Origin: Synechococcales cyanobacterium T60_A2020_003 | GTDB lineage: Bacteria; Cyanobacteriota; Cyanobacteriia; RECH01 | Direction of reading: 5' to 3' | NCBI GenBank assembly: GCA_015272205.1 | Contig: JACYMB010000025.1 | Location: 1 to 62,839 of the forward strand | DNA: 62,839 bases | The notes under the pieces: generated by a model | Databases searched by the model: none | The model's input: the letters and a program-made list of their open reading frames with translations, nothing else | What the model was told of the DNA's origin: nothing | Part shown: positions 26,809 through 35,761 of the stretch, one piece after another | Layout: every line of letters begins with the position of its first letter | Numbering within the stretch: the stretch's first letter is position 1 | Program-made: the position numbers and the translations under genes

Positions 26809-27876
26809 ATGCATAAAATTCCTGTCACGGTCGTTACTGGTTTTCTGGGCGCAGGGAAAACTACCCTGATCCGCCATCTGCTACAAAATAATGAAGGTCG
26901 CCGCATTGCCGTCTTGGTGAACGAATTTGGCGAAGTCGGCATTGACGGTGAAGTGCTGCGGTCGTGCCAGGTGTGCGACGAGGACGAACCTGCCGACACC
27001 AATATTCTGGAACTGAATAACGGCTGCCTGTGCTGCACCGTCCAGGAAGAATTTTTGCCCACCATGCAGGCACTGCTGAAACGGCGCGATCGCATCGACT
27101 GTATTTTGATTGAAACCTCTGGATTGGCCTTGCCGAAACCGCTGGTGCAAGCCTTCCGCTGGCACGAACTCCGCACCCACGCCACGGTGGATGGCGTTGT
27201 TACCGTTGTGGATTGCGAAGCGTTGGCCTCTGGACAGTTGGTTGGCGATCTGGAAGCCCTTCACGCCCAGCGCTTAGCCGACGACAGCCTGGAACATGAA
27301 ACCCCCATCGAAGAATTGTTTGAAGATCAGCTGGCCTGTGCGGATATGGTGCTGTTGACCAAGGTGGATAGCGTCACCCCTGAACAGCGATCGCAGGTTG
27401 AACGTTGGCTGCGTCACGAATTGCGGGATGGGGTGAAGGTGATTCCCTGTACCCAGGGTGAGATCGCGCCTGAGGTTTTACTAGGCTTCAACGCGGCGGT
27501 GGAAGATAACCTGGACAGTCGCCCTAGTCACCATGATCATGAAGACGACCATGATCACGACGATGACATTGAATCGATTCCGGTGGTGGTCGATCAGGCC
27601 TTTGACCCCGATCGCCTAGTCGCGCAGCTTAAAACCTTAGTCCAAACCCAAGAAGTCTATCGGATTAAGGGATTCGTCAACGTGCCGAACAAGCCCATGC
27701 GCCTGGTGCTACAAGGGGTGGGCGATCGCTTCAGCTCTTTCTATGACCGTCCCTGGCAACCGGGAGAACCTCGCCAAACGCGGCTGATCGTCATTGGGCG
27801 ATCGCTCCAAGCAGAGCAAATTCAGGGGGCGCTCCAAACCGCCGCATCAAACTTGGAAGCAAGTGCGAGACAATAG
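26809..27876 (+). CDS. cobW: CobW-family metal-chaperone GTPase
   Basis: G3E-family GTPase of 355 aa. The P-loop is VTGFLGAGKTTLIRHLL, the metal-binding CxCC motif is NNGCLCCTV, the Walker B-like Glu is in EFGEVG, NKxD appears as TKVD, and a His/Asp-rich loop (SHHDHEDDHDHDDD) precedes the C-terminal CobW_C domain (EVYRIKGFV). CobW delivers cobalt to cobalamin synthesis; close relatives deliver zinc. The riboswitch and Co-type permease upstream favour the cobalamin role. A 232-bp gap with repeat DNA separates it from the permease, so read-through from the riboswitch is uncertain. Confidence 0.9.
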   Translation: MHKIPVTVVTGFLGAGKTTLIRHLLQNNEGRRIAVLVNEFGEVGIDGEVLRSCQVCDEDEPADTNILELNNGCLCCTVQEEFLPTMQALLKRRDRIDCILIETSGLALPKPLVQAFRWHELRTHATVDGVVTVVDCEALASGQLVGDLEALHAQRLADDSLEHETPIEELFEDQLACADMVLLTKVDSVTPEQRSQVERWLRHELRDGVKVIPCTQGEIAPEVLLGFNAAVEDNLDSRPSHHDHEDDHDHDDDIESIPVVVDQAFDPDRLVAQLKTLVQTQEVYRIKGFVNVPNKPMRLVLQGVGDRFSSFYDRPWQPGEPRQTRLIVIGRSLQAEQIQGALQTAASNLEASARQ

Positions 27877-27914
27877 GGCAAGAGACACACGTAAACGAAA
27901 AAGCGATCGCCCCT

Positions 27915-28775
27915 ATGACTGTGATTTGGGAACTGGACTACTACTCGCGTCCTGTGCTGGACGAAAACCAGAAGAAACTGTGGGAAGTACTCATCTGCGA
28001 AACACCGACAGACATCGATCGGCGACCCGATTCCCTCTTCCGGTTTTCCAAATTTTGCACCAGCAGCGAGGTGAACTCCGTTTGGCTCCGCACGGCCATT
28101 GAAGAGGCGATCGCCCAAGCCCCCAAAGCGCCTGACCGTGTCCGCTTTTTCCGCCGCCAGATGAACAACATGATCACCAAAGCGGTCGAAGATGCAGGTC
28201 TAACCGTGTCTCCTAGTCGCCGCATGCTAGCTCTTCACCAGTGGATTCAGGATCGCATGGCAATGGTCTATCCTGAAATGCCCAACTACCAGGAAAGTGC
28301 GAATCCCTCTGTGGCGATGGGAGACAGTATTCCCCAACCTTTACCGGATGCGCTGATGGGTCAGCAGTGGGCGTTTGTAACCCTGGAAGCGGCAGCCTTT
28401 GCCGATATGCCTGAATGGTCGATTGATTTCAAAGAAGCGTTTCCGCTAGAAATGACAGGTATCTCCCCAGAAACAAAGGTGCCGGGGCTAGTGATCTTTT
28501 CGCCACGGGCGTTGCCGCTGGCCGCGTGGATGTCTGGCTTGGATCTCGCATTTCTGGATGTAGTTGCATCCCCTCCCAAACTTGTGCTTGAAACGGGGGC
28601 AAATGATGCCTGGACACTAGCAACCCTCGGTACACCTGCATTACAAGCGGAAGCCCAGCGTTTTCAAGAGGCCAAACGAGCCGCAAATAATGTCCACTTT
28701 GTTGCCGTTCAAGATAATCCTGAATCCGAGTCATTTGCCGGGTTCTGGCTTTTGCAAGAATTGGCGCTGGGATAG
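27915..28775 (+). CDS. Tab2/Atab2-family RNA-binding protein
   Basis: A 286-aa soluble protein beginning TVIWELDYYSRPVLDENQKK and ending GFWLLQELALG. Both are hallmarks of the Tab2/Atab2 family, including the WLLQ segment needed for RNA binding. In plants and algae Tab2 is required for translation of psaB mRNA; the cyanobacterial homologue is presumed to help photosystem biogenesis. It follows cobW by 38 bp on the same strand. Confidence 0.9.
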   Translation: MTVIWELDYYSRPVLDENQKKLWEVLICETPTDIDRRPDSLFRFSKFCTSSEVNSVWLRTAIEEAIAQAPKAPDRVRFFRRQMNNMITKAVEDAGLTVSPSRRMLALHQWIQDRMAMVYPEMPNYQESANPSVAMGDSIPQPLPDALMGQQWAFVTLEAAAFADMPEWSIDFKEAFPLEMTGISPETKVPGLVIFSPRALPLAAWMSGLDLAFLDVVASPPKLVLETGANDAWTLATLGTPALQAEAQRFQEAKRAANNVHFVAVQDNPESESFAGFWLLQELALG

Positions 28776-28975
28776 GTTGCTCTGGTCGAAGTAGAAAACC
28801 CAGAGATTTTATCTAGCGCAATGTCCCCCGATCCTGGAAGATTAGGGATAGACCAATCGGAGTCAGGCTCATACTGCCATAGATTCACCCCAGTGCATGA
28901 GTGCTAAGGGGCTCGATGTTTTGGCATGGACGGAGCCTGCGATCGCTTAATATATGCCATTGGGACTTCATCATC

Positions 28976-30301
28976 ATGGGGTTCGACGATTCACAACCAT
29001 CACAAACGATAGACGCTGAACAGTTGCTCGATCTGGCTGCCCGCGCCGGAGCCGAGGCGGCTGAAGTGTTCCAAGCCCAATCTTTTTCACGACCTGTCTT
29101 TTTTGAGGCCAATCGTCTTAAACAGCTTGAAAGCACTGAGTCGGAAGGAACCGCCCTACGACTTTGGCGAGAGGGTCGTCCGGGATTAGCGGTCGCCTAC
29201 GGGGCTGTTGAGCCCCAAATGCTAGTGGATCGGGCGATCGCCCTGAGCCAAATGAACGAGCCGGAAACGATTGAACTGACCCAAGGCAATCAAACTCACT
29301 ACCCAGACGTTGGTGAATTTGTAGACGTGCCGCACTTGGTGGACTGGGGGCAGGAGGCGATCGCCCTCATTCGCGATCGCTATCCTGAATGTCTCTGCAC
29401 CGCCGAGTGGGATTGCGAAGTCGAACACACCCATCTGATCAACTCTCTGGGACTGGACAGCAGCTATACCGACACAACCCTAAGCTGCTACCTCTCAGCG
29501 GAATGGATTCGCGGCGATGACTTTCTGGCCGTTGCCGATGGACAAACCAAGCGCGGTAGCTTGAATCCTCAAGCCCTCGCTGAACAGATACTCCAACGTC
29601 TGCACTGGTCACAGCGCAACGTTGCTCCCCTCAATGGTCGTGTACCTGTTTTGTTCACCTCCAAAGCCGCCGATATGCTGTGGGGAACGGTGCAGGCGGC
29701 GCTGAATAGCAAACAGGTGATCGAGCGGGCCTCTCCCTGGAGCGATCGCCTCGGTGATCAGGTCACCTCTACGGCCGTCACCCTGTCTCAACAGCCCGAT
29801 GCAGGCCCTTTTAGCTGTCCCTTTGATGACGAAGGCACCCCGACCCAACCCATTACGTTTATCAAAGAGGGAGTGCTACAACTGTTCTACACCGATCGCC
29901 GCATTGGTCGAGCGCTGGGCAGTGGCACCACTGGAAATGGGTTTCGTCCGGGCTTGGGCAGCTACCCTGCACCGGGTCTTTTTAACCTCTTGATCGAACC
30001 GGGATTTCGGTCGTTGCCTGATCTGATTAGCCGCATGGACAATGGTCTAATCGTGGATCAAATTTTGGGGGGTGGCGCAGGGATTTCAGGAGATTTTTCG
30101 ATCAATGTTGATTTAGGCTATCGGGTTCAGAATGGCGTGATCACAGGCCGGGTCAAGGACACGATGGTTGCAGGCAATGTCTACGCTGCTCTGAAGCATT
30201 TGGTGGAACTGGGAGGCGATGCCGATTGGAATGGTTCCTGCTATACCCCGTCGATTGTGGTAGAAGGACTGTCAACAACAGGGCGAATGGAAGACGCGTA
30301 G
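28976..30301 (+). CDS. PmbA/TldE-family protein (modulator of DNA gyrase family)
   Basis: A 441-aa member of the TldD/PmbA family from ATG 28976. It shows the three-domain organisation: an N-terminal AEAAEVFQAQ-type sensor of the fold, a central beta domain, and a C-terminal segment with FSCPFDDEGTPTQP and GGGAGISGDFSINVDLGYRV. TldD carries the HExxxH zinc site, whereas PmbA/TldE lacks it. I see no HExxxH, so this is the PmbA/TldE side. The TldD-TldE pair processes modified peptides and antitoxins. The partner gene tldD is not in the window. The frame opens 25 codons earlier, but those residues do not fit. Confidence 0.87.
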   Translation: MGFDDSQPSQTIDAEQLLDLAARAGAEAAEVFQAQSFSRPVFFEANRLKQLESTESEGTALRLWREGRPGLAVAYGAVEPQMLVDRAIALSQMNEPETIELTQGNQTHYPDVGEFVDVPHLVDWGQEAIALIRDRYPECLCTAEWDCEVEHTHLINSLGLDSSYTDTTLSCYLSAEWIRGDDFLAVADGQTKRGSLNPQALAEQILQRLHWSQRNVAPLNGRVPVLFTSKAADMLWGTVQAALNSKQVIERASPWSDRLGDQVTSTAVTLSQQPDAGPFSCPFDDEGTPTQPITFIKEGVLQLFYTDRRIGRALGSGTTGNGFRPGLGSYPAPGLFNLLIEPGFRSLPDLISRMDNGLIVDQILGGGAGISGDFSINVDLGYRVQNGVITGRVKDTMVAGNVYAALKHLVELGGDADWNGSCYTPSIVVEGLSTTGRMEDA

Positions 30302-30329
30302 GCTCAGTAGATCGACAATTAGGTGTATT

Positions 30330-30410
30330 TCACAATGAATCCTGGCTCTCAGTCCCCCTTAATAAGGGGGAGGGGGATCCAAACAAGGTTTGTGATCTAC
30401 TGAGGCTTGG
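30330..30410 (+). repeat. Dispersed repeat, copy 2
   Basis: AGTCCCCCTTAATAAGGGGG is followed by AGGGGGATCCAAACAAGG and TTTGTGATCTACTGAGG. The AAACAAGGTTTGTGATCTAC segment recurs in reverse complement at about 32994-33020. It sits between convergent genes. Confidence 0.65.
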
Positions 30411-30418
30411 GGAAAGAC

Positions 30419-31330
30419 CTATCTCGGCTCAATTGGGTCGATCAGGATCTGCTGTTTGCGCGTGAGGATCATGGCAATTCCCTTCTCATAGTAAGCCGCT
30501 TCGTTGATAAAGACGGGATAGACAACCTCATCACCGCTGTAGTCAATGCGATCGCCCTCAAAGGATAGAAATAGCGGATCGCCTGGATAGAGCGGTTTAT
30601 AGTCTTGAAATTGCCGCTGGGGATGAATCATTGCCCGGAGTTGATGATCCTCATCTCTGGGATAGTCGATACTTCCAATTTGCTGATAGACCGTAAGTTC
30701 CGAATTGCCTTTAGGCATCTTCCCTTGGTTGGCGTGATCCACGTAGTTCAAAGCATGGTGCACCAAGGTCTCCGTTTGCTGAAACAGATCGGCTTGGAGA
30801 ATGCCCGTCGCAATTGGCCCAACCTCGATGGTGCATCCCAACCCACAAATAGACCGCAAGCCTGCATAGCCTTGCTCTGGTTCCGGCACAACTAGGACTT
30901 TGACCGATGGAACCTGCTGTTGGACGTAACTCGCCAGTTGCAGGTTAAAAGGGCGGCGATAGGTGATAAGGGTCAAGCCCATTGCTGCGGTGGTGCTATG
31001 CAAATCTAGAATCACATCCGCCGGCGTTTCCCCGTCTTTGCCGAATCTGTTGTTAATGTTCCGCGATCGCACCTCTTCATAGGTACAGCGGGTTACGTCT
31101 TGCAAATCCTGAGGTCGAAAGCAGCGATTGAGATCGGTATCGATATAGCGTCTCACGGCTGCCAAGGCTTTGGGATTGGCAATTAAGGTTATAGTCTCAA
31201 ACGTTGGTCGTTGTGCCAAGGTGGGCGATCGCTGTAGTTTTTGGACAACGTAGGCTCCGGTCAGCTCATTTCCGTGGGTGGCACCAACTATTAAAACCCG
31301 CTGAAACCTTGAACTTGGATAGGATGTCAC
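30419..31330 (-). CDS. Aspartoacylase
   Basis: Zinc carboxypeptidase-like hydrolase that releases aspartate from N-acetylaspartate. At 303 aa it has the AspA/succinylglutamate desuccinylase length. Zinc ligands are visible: His19 and Glu22 in GATHGNELTG, and the His of LDLHSTTAAMG. DTDLNRCF holds substrate-binding Asn and Arg, and CTIEVGP holds the catalytic Glu. N-acetylaspartate is an odd substrate for a cyanobacterium, so the physiological substrate may be another N-acyl amino acid. No partner genes are nearby. Confidence 0.9.
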   Translation of the reverse strand: MTSYPSSRFQRVLIVGATHGNELTGAYVVQKLQRSPTLAQRPTFETITLIANPKALAAVRRYIDTDLNRCFRPQDLQDVTRCTYEEVRSRNINNRFGKDGETPADVILDLHSTTAAMGLTLITYRRPFNLQLASYVQQQVPSVKVLVVPEPEQGYAGLRSICGLGCTIEVGPIATGILQADLFQQTETLVHHALNYVDHANQGKMPKGNSELTVYQQIGSIDYPRDEDHQLRAMIHPQRQFQDYKPLYPGDPLFLSFEGDRIDYSGDEVVYPVFINEAAYYEKGIAMILTRKQQILIDPIEPR

Positions 31331-31772
31331 GCTTGCAACCTCAATTCACGATGCTCAATTCCAACAGTAAACTCCATCATTAGTCTGCCCTATCGATCTA
31401 GGACTATTCGAAAGTCCTTGGGGCGATCGCGGTTGAGAGGCGATCGGTACAGACCATAACGTAAAGGGTATGTGTTGCTAACTCCAGCAAAGCAAACTGA
31501 TTCGTTACGTATCCGTTTGTGTGATTAACAATCTATAGCTGTTGCCAGCTAGCTTAGGACATGGACATTTTGGTGGGGCGGCTTCGCCGCCCCACCAAAA
31601 TGTCCTAACCGATATGGCTAGCACTATAACTGGTGATCGGTTTAGTCAACAAAAAATGTTTAGGACTCTGTGCTGAGCAAAGCTTCCTAAACACTGAATG
31701 GGCTCCACCACATTAAAAGTGGATTGAATGAGGCTTTTGTAGTTTATAGATCGCCTACAGTTAGGCTACAGA
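31331..31772. other. Intergenic region holding a palindromic MITE
   Basis: Upstream region of the aspartoacylase gene (minus). Apart from the MITE at 31536-31626, no gene or clear promoter is seen. The repeat and the relic ORF to its right suggest local rearrangement. Confidence 0.5.
31536..31626. mobile_element. TA-flanked palindromic MITE
   Basis: Ends TAGC...GCTA are flanked by a TA on each side (TATAGC at 31534-31539; ACTATA at 31623-31628), as for IS630/Tc1-type MITEs. The core is a perfect palindrome: GGACATTTTGGTGGGGCGG (31563-31581) with its complement at 31587-31605 around CTTCG. There is no ORF. The same terminal pattern is found at 49954-50042. Confidence 0.7.
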
Positions 31773-32070
31773 TTAACCCTTGCGATAAGGGACTGTTTTC
31801 TCAAGATCAATGTCATAGACATTAACTTTATTTGGACTACGAGGAGTCGTGTTGAGGCTCTGTGCCATTTTCAGGAACATAACGGGATCGCCAACCTTGG
31901 GCTGTTGCTCGTAGGAGCGGAAGGTACGAACGACCTCTTGCCAGATCGTTTGAGGGAATCCCAGCTTATTGCGGTAGTAAGCATCGTAGCGAGGAGTGGT
32001 TTTGTTGATTGTTCCGGGCAGCCTTTTATGGTCTGTAACGTAACAAGCCGTGAAAACGTTGTTTATTCAT
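31773..32070 (-). pseudogene. Relic or frameshifted small ORF upstream of cpcC
   Basis: On the minus strand an open frame ends at the TAA 31773-31775 and reads LPGTINKTTPRYDAYYRNKL, then GFPQTIWQEVVRTFRSYEQQ and ends TVPYRKG. The composition and lack of low-complexity sequence look protein-like. No start codon exists in this frame after the upstream TGA (32067-32069). An ATG at 32068-32070 with a plausible N-terminus ([13 protein letters not shown]) lies in a different frame, so one base change near 32028-32032 would join them into about 97 aa. I do not recognise the family. The ATG is only 22 bp from the divergent cpcC start, which argues that the gene is broken. Confidence 0.5.
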
Positions 32071-32092
32071 TGAAGTATCTGAGGAAACAGAT

Positions 32093-32905
32093 ATGACTGG
32101 CTTACAAGAGGCAGGACGATTAGGACTCGAACCCTTGGGGGCAGAGCCTGTGGAATTACGCCCCAACTGGACCCAGAACGATGCTCAGGCTGTGATTTTG
32201 GCAGCTTATCGGCAGGTTCTGGGTAACGAGTATTTGATGAGCAGTGAGCGGTTAGTTGGGGCTGAATCGCTTTTGGTACAGGGTGCGATCTCAGTTCGGG
32301 ACTTTGTGCGCGCGATCGCCATGTCAGACCTTTACCGTCAAAAGTTTTTATATCCTAACTTTCATGTTCGCTTTATTGAGTTGAACTACAAGCATCTTCT
32401 CGGACGGGCACCCTACGATCAAGCGGAAATTGCCTATCACATGGATCTGTTCATCTCTGAAGGATACGAAGCCGAGATTAATTCGTATCTTGATTCACCT
32501 GAGTACCAGAATAGCTTTGGGGATAACGTGGTTCCCTATCATCGCGATTTTCAACTGGATCACTCTGGACAACGAGCCATTGGCTTTAGTCGCTTGCTGC
32601 ACCTGTATCGTGGCTATGCCAGTAGCGATCGCTCCCAGGGGCAAAAACAACCTCGTCTGACCTGGGAAGTTGCGAGAAACCTAGCGACTCCGATTACGTC
32701 TCCCAACCCCGGCGCACTCTCCGGTGGCTTAGGAGGAAGTCGAGGTGATGTCTATCGGCTTCGCGTTCTGCAGACGGCTCCCCGTGGTGCGGCTGCGGTG
32801 CGCCGAAGCACGGTTGAGTATCTCGTTTCCTATGACCAACTGACACCGAAGCTCCAGCAGCTCAGTCGTTCTGGTAGCAAGATAATTAGTGTGACCGCTG
32901 TTTAA
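32093..32905 (+). CDS. cpcC: Phycocyanin-associated rod linker (CpcC type)
   Basis: A 270-aa linker that stacks phycocyanin hexamers in the phycobilisome rod. The N-terminal linker domain (about residues 15-170) has [38 protein letters not shown] and [13 protein letters not shown]. The C-terminal CpcD-like domain runs from [11 protein letters not shown] to the end ([20 protein letters not shown]). ATG 32093 has TGAGGAAA about 8 nt upstream. It is about two-thirds identical in the linker domain to the next gene. cpcA and cpcB, usually just upstream, are absent. It could also be a phycoerythrocyanin-type linker (PecC). Confidence 0.9.
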   Translation: MTGLQEAGRLGLEPLGAEPVELRPNWTQNDAQAVILAAYRQVLGNEYLMSSERLVGAESLLVQGAISVRDFVRAIAMSDLYRQKFLYPNFHVRFIELNYKHLLGRAPYDQAEIAYHMDLFISEGYEAEINSYLDSPEYQNSFGDNVVPYHRDFQLDHSGQRAIGFSRLLHLYRGYASSDRSQGQKQPRLTWEVARNLATPITSPNPGALSGGLGGSRGDVYRLRVLQTAPRGAAAVRRSTVEYLVSYDQLTPKLQQLSRSGSKIISVTAV

Positions 32906-32921
32906 TCGGCGTTCCGCAGAA

Positions 32922-32960
32922 GAGCGCTTTTGTACGGGGCAGACTCGTGCAAAAGCGCTC
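32922..32960 (+). terminator. Hairpin after first cpcC gene
   Basis: GAGCGCTTTTG (32922-32932) pairs perfectly over 11 bp with CAAAAGCGCTC (32950-32960), with a 17-nt loop. There is no T tract after it, so it may be an attenuator or an mRNA-stabilising stem rather than a true terminator. Confidence 0.5.
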
Positions 32961-32989
32961 GAACTATGACAGAGTGCCGGACATTCTTC

Positions 32990-33125
32990 AATGTCAGTAG
33001 ATCACAAACCTTGTTTAGATCTCCCCTAGCCCCCTTTCCTAAAGGGGAAACTGAGCCAAAGATGGTTTGAGATCTCCCTTTTAAGGGGAATTTAGGGGGA
33101 TCAAATCCAGAGGTCATCGTGAAAT
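32990..33125 (-). repeat. Dispersed repeat, copy 3
   Basis: It contains GTAGATCACAAACCTTGTTT, AGATCTCCCCTAGCCCCCTT, AAAGGGGAAAC and GATCTCCCTTTTAAGGGG, then ATTTAGGGGGATC. In reverse complement it aligns by eye with the copy at 26577-26670. Its left end matches the right end of the copy at 30330-30410. Confidence 0.7.
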
Positions 33126-33295
33126 AAACCTATTTTTGATCTACTGAATGTAGGCAAATCCTGAATCTATCGAATGGAAGCATCCAATTGTTCGTGAAAC
33201 GCATGGCTTCGTTCGCCATAGATTCATGTCTTTTTTGTTTACTTACTCCATTTGACTGATTCTGTTGCAACCTTACTGAAGGAGAATATACTTAG

Positions 33296-34165
33296 GTGGC
33301 TATTACAACAGCAGCATCTCGTTTAGGGACATCGGCATTTAGTGATGCCGCGCCATTAGAACTACGCTCAAATTCGACGCCGGGCGAAGTAGAAGCCGTG
33401 ATCTTGGCGGTCTATCAACAAGTTTTGGGAAATCCTCACCTTTTGGATTCAGAGCGTCTTGTAATTCCTGAATCCCTCCTGCGGGATGGTCGCATCACGG
33501 TGCAGGAATTTGTCCGTCAGGTCGCCAAATCCGAACTTTATAAGCAGAAGTTCTTCTACGGCAATTTCCACAGCCGGACGATTGAGTTGAACTACAAGCA
33601 CCTCTTGGGACGGGCACCCTACGACCAGTCGGAAATTACCGAGCATATGAATCTGTATCAGTCAAAGGGCTTTGATGCAGATATCGATTCCTACATTGAT
33701 TCCCAGGAATATCAAGATAGCTTTGGTGACAATATTGTGCCCTATTACCGGGACTTGGTGACCACAGGTGCGGGTCAGCGTTCGGTTGGCTTTACGCGTC
33801 TTCTGCACCTATATCGTGGCTATGCCAACAGCGATCGCGCCCAGTTAATTGGTAAGACGCCTCGCTTGGTGACCGAACTAGCTCGCAATACGGCCTCTGC
33901 GGTCATTCCGCCATCAGGAGGCGCAGGGGGTTTTGCGTTTTTACCCGCCAAGAAAGGAGAGACTTCCTACAGTGCGTTTGGGGGGTCCAAGGCGTTTAAG
34001 TCGGGTCGGCTGTTCCGGGTTGAAGTTGCAGCGATTAGCGGGCCAGGGTATCCCAAAGTGCGCCGAGTTAACAAGGTTGTGATTATTCCCTACGAGGAGC
34101 TAACGCCGCACATGCAGCGCGTCCAGCGCCAGGGCGGTAAGATCGCGAGTATTACGGAACTCTAA
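33296..34165 (+). CDS. cpcC: Phycocyanin-associated rod linker (CpcC type), second copy
   Basis: A 289-aa rod linker starting at GTG 33296, preceded by AAGGAGAA. The N-terminus [20 protein letters not shown] is the classic CpcC1 start. The linker domain includes [20 protein letters not shown] and [13 protein letters not shown], and a CpcD-like C-terminal domain starts at [11 protein letters not shown]. With the gene at 32093 it makes the usual CpcC pair that sets rod length. The absence of cpcBA and cpcD in this window means the pair is detached from the main cpc operon or belongs to another phycobiliprotein set. Confidence 0.92.
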   Translation: MAITTAASRLGTSAFSDAAPLELRSNSTPGEVEAVILAVYQQVLGNPHLLDSERLVIPESLLRDGRITVQEFVRQVAKSELYKQKFFYGNFHSRTIELNYKHLLGRAPYDQSEITEHMNLYQSKGFDADIDSYIDSQEYQDSFGDNIVPYYRDLVTTGAGQRSVGFTRLLHLYRGYANSDRAQLIGKTPRLVTELARNTASAVIPPSGGAGGFAFLPAKKGETSYSAFGGSKAFKSGRLFRVEVAAISGPGYPKVRRVNKVVIIPYEELTPHMQRVQRQGGKIASITEL

Positions 34166-34530
34166 TTCCTGACCTACTCTTGGGTGAGAAAGATGGCACA
34201 AAGCGTGGCGATCTTTACCTTGGGAGAGGCTAAGGTTTCAAATTTAAACACCCTGCTTGGGCGATTGGGTCAATGACCGAGTCGCCCTTTTATGTAGTTC
34301 AGGCAAACTGCACAAAACGTTTCTGTAGCAATGACTAGCTTTGCATCCGCCACGATTTAATCTCTTTCATCGGTTTCATCAAGTCCATTGCGTATGTTCA
34401 GACCTTTAGCAGTCAATCCAGATTCCTCGATCGCGTTCTAGGATACGCAGTAAATTGATCAGGAATCTTCTCTGCAAGCTATGCTCTGCCTAAAAAATCC
34501 TCAAATTTTTGGGTGTTTTAAGTCGGAGTA
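34166..34530. other. Intergenic region after the linker genes
   Basis: Apart from the terminator at 34259-34291, nothing is recognised between the second linker gene and tRNA-Val. There is no ORF of note. Confidence 0.5.
34259..34291 (+). terminator. Rho-independent terminator of the cpcC region
   Basis: GGGCGA (34259-34264) pairs with TCGCCC (34282-34287), an inner helix pairs GGTCA with TGACC, and a run of T follows (CCCTTTTATG). It lies about 95 bp downstream of the second rod-linker gene. Confidence 0.8.
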
Positions 34531-34603
<73 letters not shown>

Positions 34604-34717
34604 GACCACAAGAAATAATAGTAGCAGAACAAACTGCATTTTGTGCAACAAATTTCGATTAAATAGAAACAGACTTGCAAAACATTTGTTCTGTCGCTGT
34701 ACTTAACTCGTTTAGGG

Positions 34718-35455
34718 ATGCCCTCTGGACGTACGCACGATCGCATTACCTTGTGGAGCTTGCCTCTGGTAACAGGGCTAAGCCTTGCCGTTACCACTAA
34801 CCCTAGCCTAACGCTATGGGTGGCTGCTGGGTTTTTATTTGGTGGGCTAATGCTTGGCCCTGACTTAGATATTCACTCGGTGCAGTATAAGCGCTGGGGC
34901 TGGTTTCGCTGGATTTGGTTGCCCTACCGAGGCAGTATGCGCCATCGATCGCCCCTGTCCCATGCACCGATTACGGGCACTGTGATTCGGGTGATTTATT
35001 TAGGATGCTGGCTGGGGCTGGGCTGTCTTGTGGGGTTAACCCTAATCAACGAGGTTTTCCAAGTGGGGTGGAGTTGGGGTGAAATAGGGGATGTATTTTG
35101 GCGATCGCTCCATCGGTATCGATATCAGGCTCTCGCGGTTCTCGTCGGTCTAGAGTTAGGAGCCTCTAGCCACTACCTTGCGGATTGGTTGGTTTCGACC
35201 CATAAGCGAGTCAAACACTACGGCTGGCAGGCGGCATTGCCCAAGGAGAAGTCAAAGTCTACGAAAGGACGGCGATCGCCCCGATCGAAATCATCGAGAT
35301 CAACCGTTTCTAAACCAAAACCATCAGCAAGTTCCCAACCCGAGGGAATAGACCCTAAGGTTTCGCCTACGTCACCCTCGGCGTTGCCCCCTTCACCATC
35401 CGAGTCCGCCCCTGATCATCCGAACTCTCCATCGGAGTCTGGCAGCCGTTTCTAG
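34718..35455 (+). CDS. DUF2227/YdjM-like putative metal-binding membrane protein
   Basis: A 245-aa protein. It begins MPSGRTHDRITLWSLPLV, the DUF2227 signature with a metal-binding His-Asp pair, and continues with GPDLDIHSVQYKRWG and MRHRSPLSHAPITGT, whose His and Asp residues resemble the YdjM/LexA-regulated membrane hydrolase family. About three hydrophobic segments follow. The last 75 residues are a low-complexity Ser/Pro/Lys tail. The enzymatic role is unproven. Confidence 0.82.
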   Translation: MPSGRTHDRITLWSLPLVTGLSLAVTTNPSLTLWVAAGFLFGGLMLGPDLDIHSVQYKRWGWFRWIWLPYRGSMRHRSPLSHAPITGTVIRVIYLGCWLGLGCLVGLTLINEVFQVGWSWGEIGDVFWRSLHRYRYQALAVLVGLELGASSHYLADWLVSTHKRVKHYGWQAALPKEKSKSTKGRRSPRSKSSRSTVSKPKPSASSQPEGIDPKVSPTSPSALPPSPSESAPDHPNSPSESGSRF

Positions 35456-35515
35456 TTCCTCATTCCCTTCTGATTCTAGAAGCGTACAATAGGGAAAACA
35501 GCGAGAACGAGAGTT

Positions 35516-35761
35516 ATGAGTGTTGTTGTGCCTGACGAAATCTTAACTGCAACTCGCATGACTGAGGCTGAAATGCGTCAAGAAATTGCTGTCATGCTCT
35601 TTCAGCGCGAAAAACTGACTCTTGCTCAAGCCAGTCGTTTTGCAGGAATGCACCGCGTTGCCTTTCAACATCTCCTCGCCAGTCGCCATATCCCAGTGCA
35701 TTATGGGGTGGAAGATTTTGAGCAAGACATTCAAAACTTGCGGGAACTAGGGAGATTGTGA
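35516..35761 (+). CDS. UPF0175-family antitoxin
   Basis: An 81-aa protein with the UPF0175 pattern: EAEMRQEIAVMLFQREKLTL, then AQASRFAGMHRVAFQHLLASRHIPV, a helix-turn-helix that probably binds DNA. It overlaps the following PIN-type gene by 4 bp (GTGA), the normal arrangement for a type II antitoxin that represses its own operon and neutralises the toxin. The pair is common in cyanobacteria. Confidence 0.87.
   Translation: MSVVVPDEILTATRMTEAEMRQEIAVMLFQREKLTLAQASRFAGMHRVAFQHLLASRHIPVHYGVEDFEQDIQNLRELGRL

Larger units (their letters stand above)
32906..33295. other. Intergenic region between the two rod-linker genes
   Basis: It holds, in order, a terminator-like hairpin (32922-32960), dispersed repeat copy 3 (32990-33125) and about 170 bp with the ribosome site AAGGAGAA just before the next GTG start. 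The second linker gene therefore probably has its own promoter. Confidence 0.6.
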
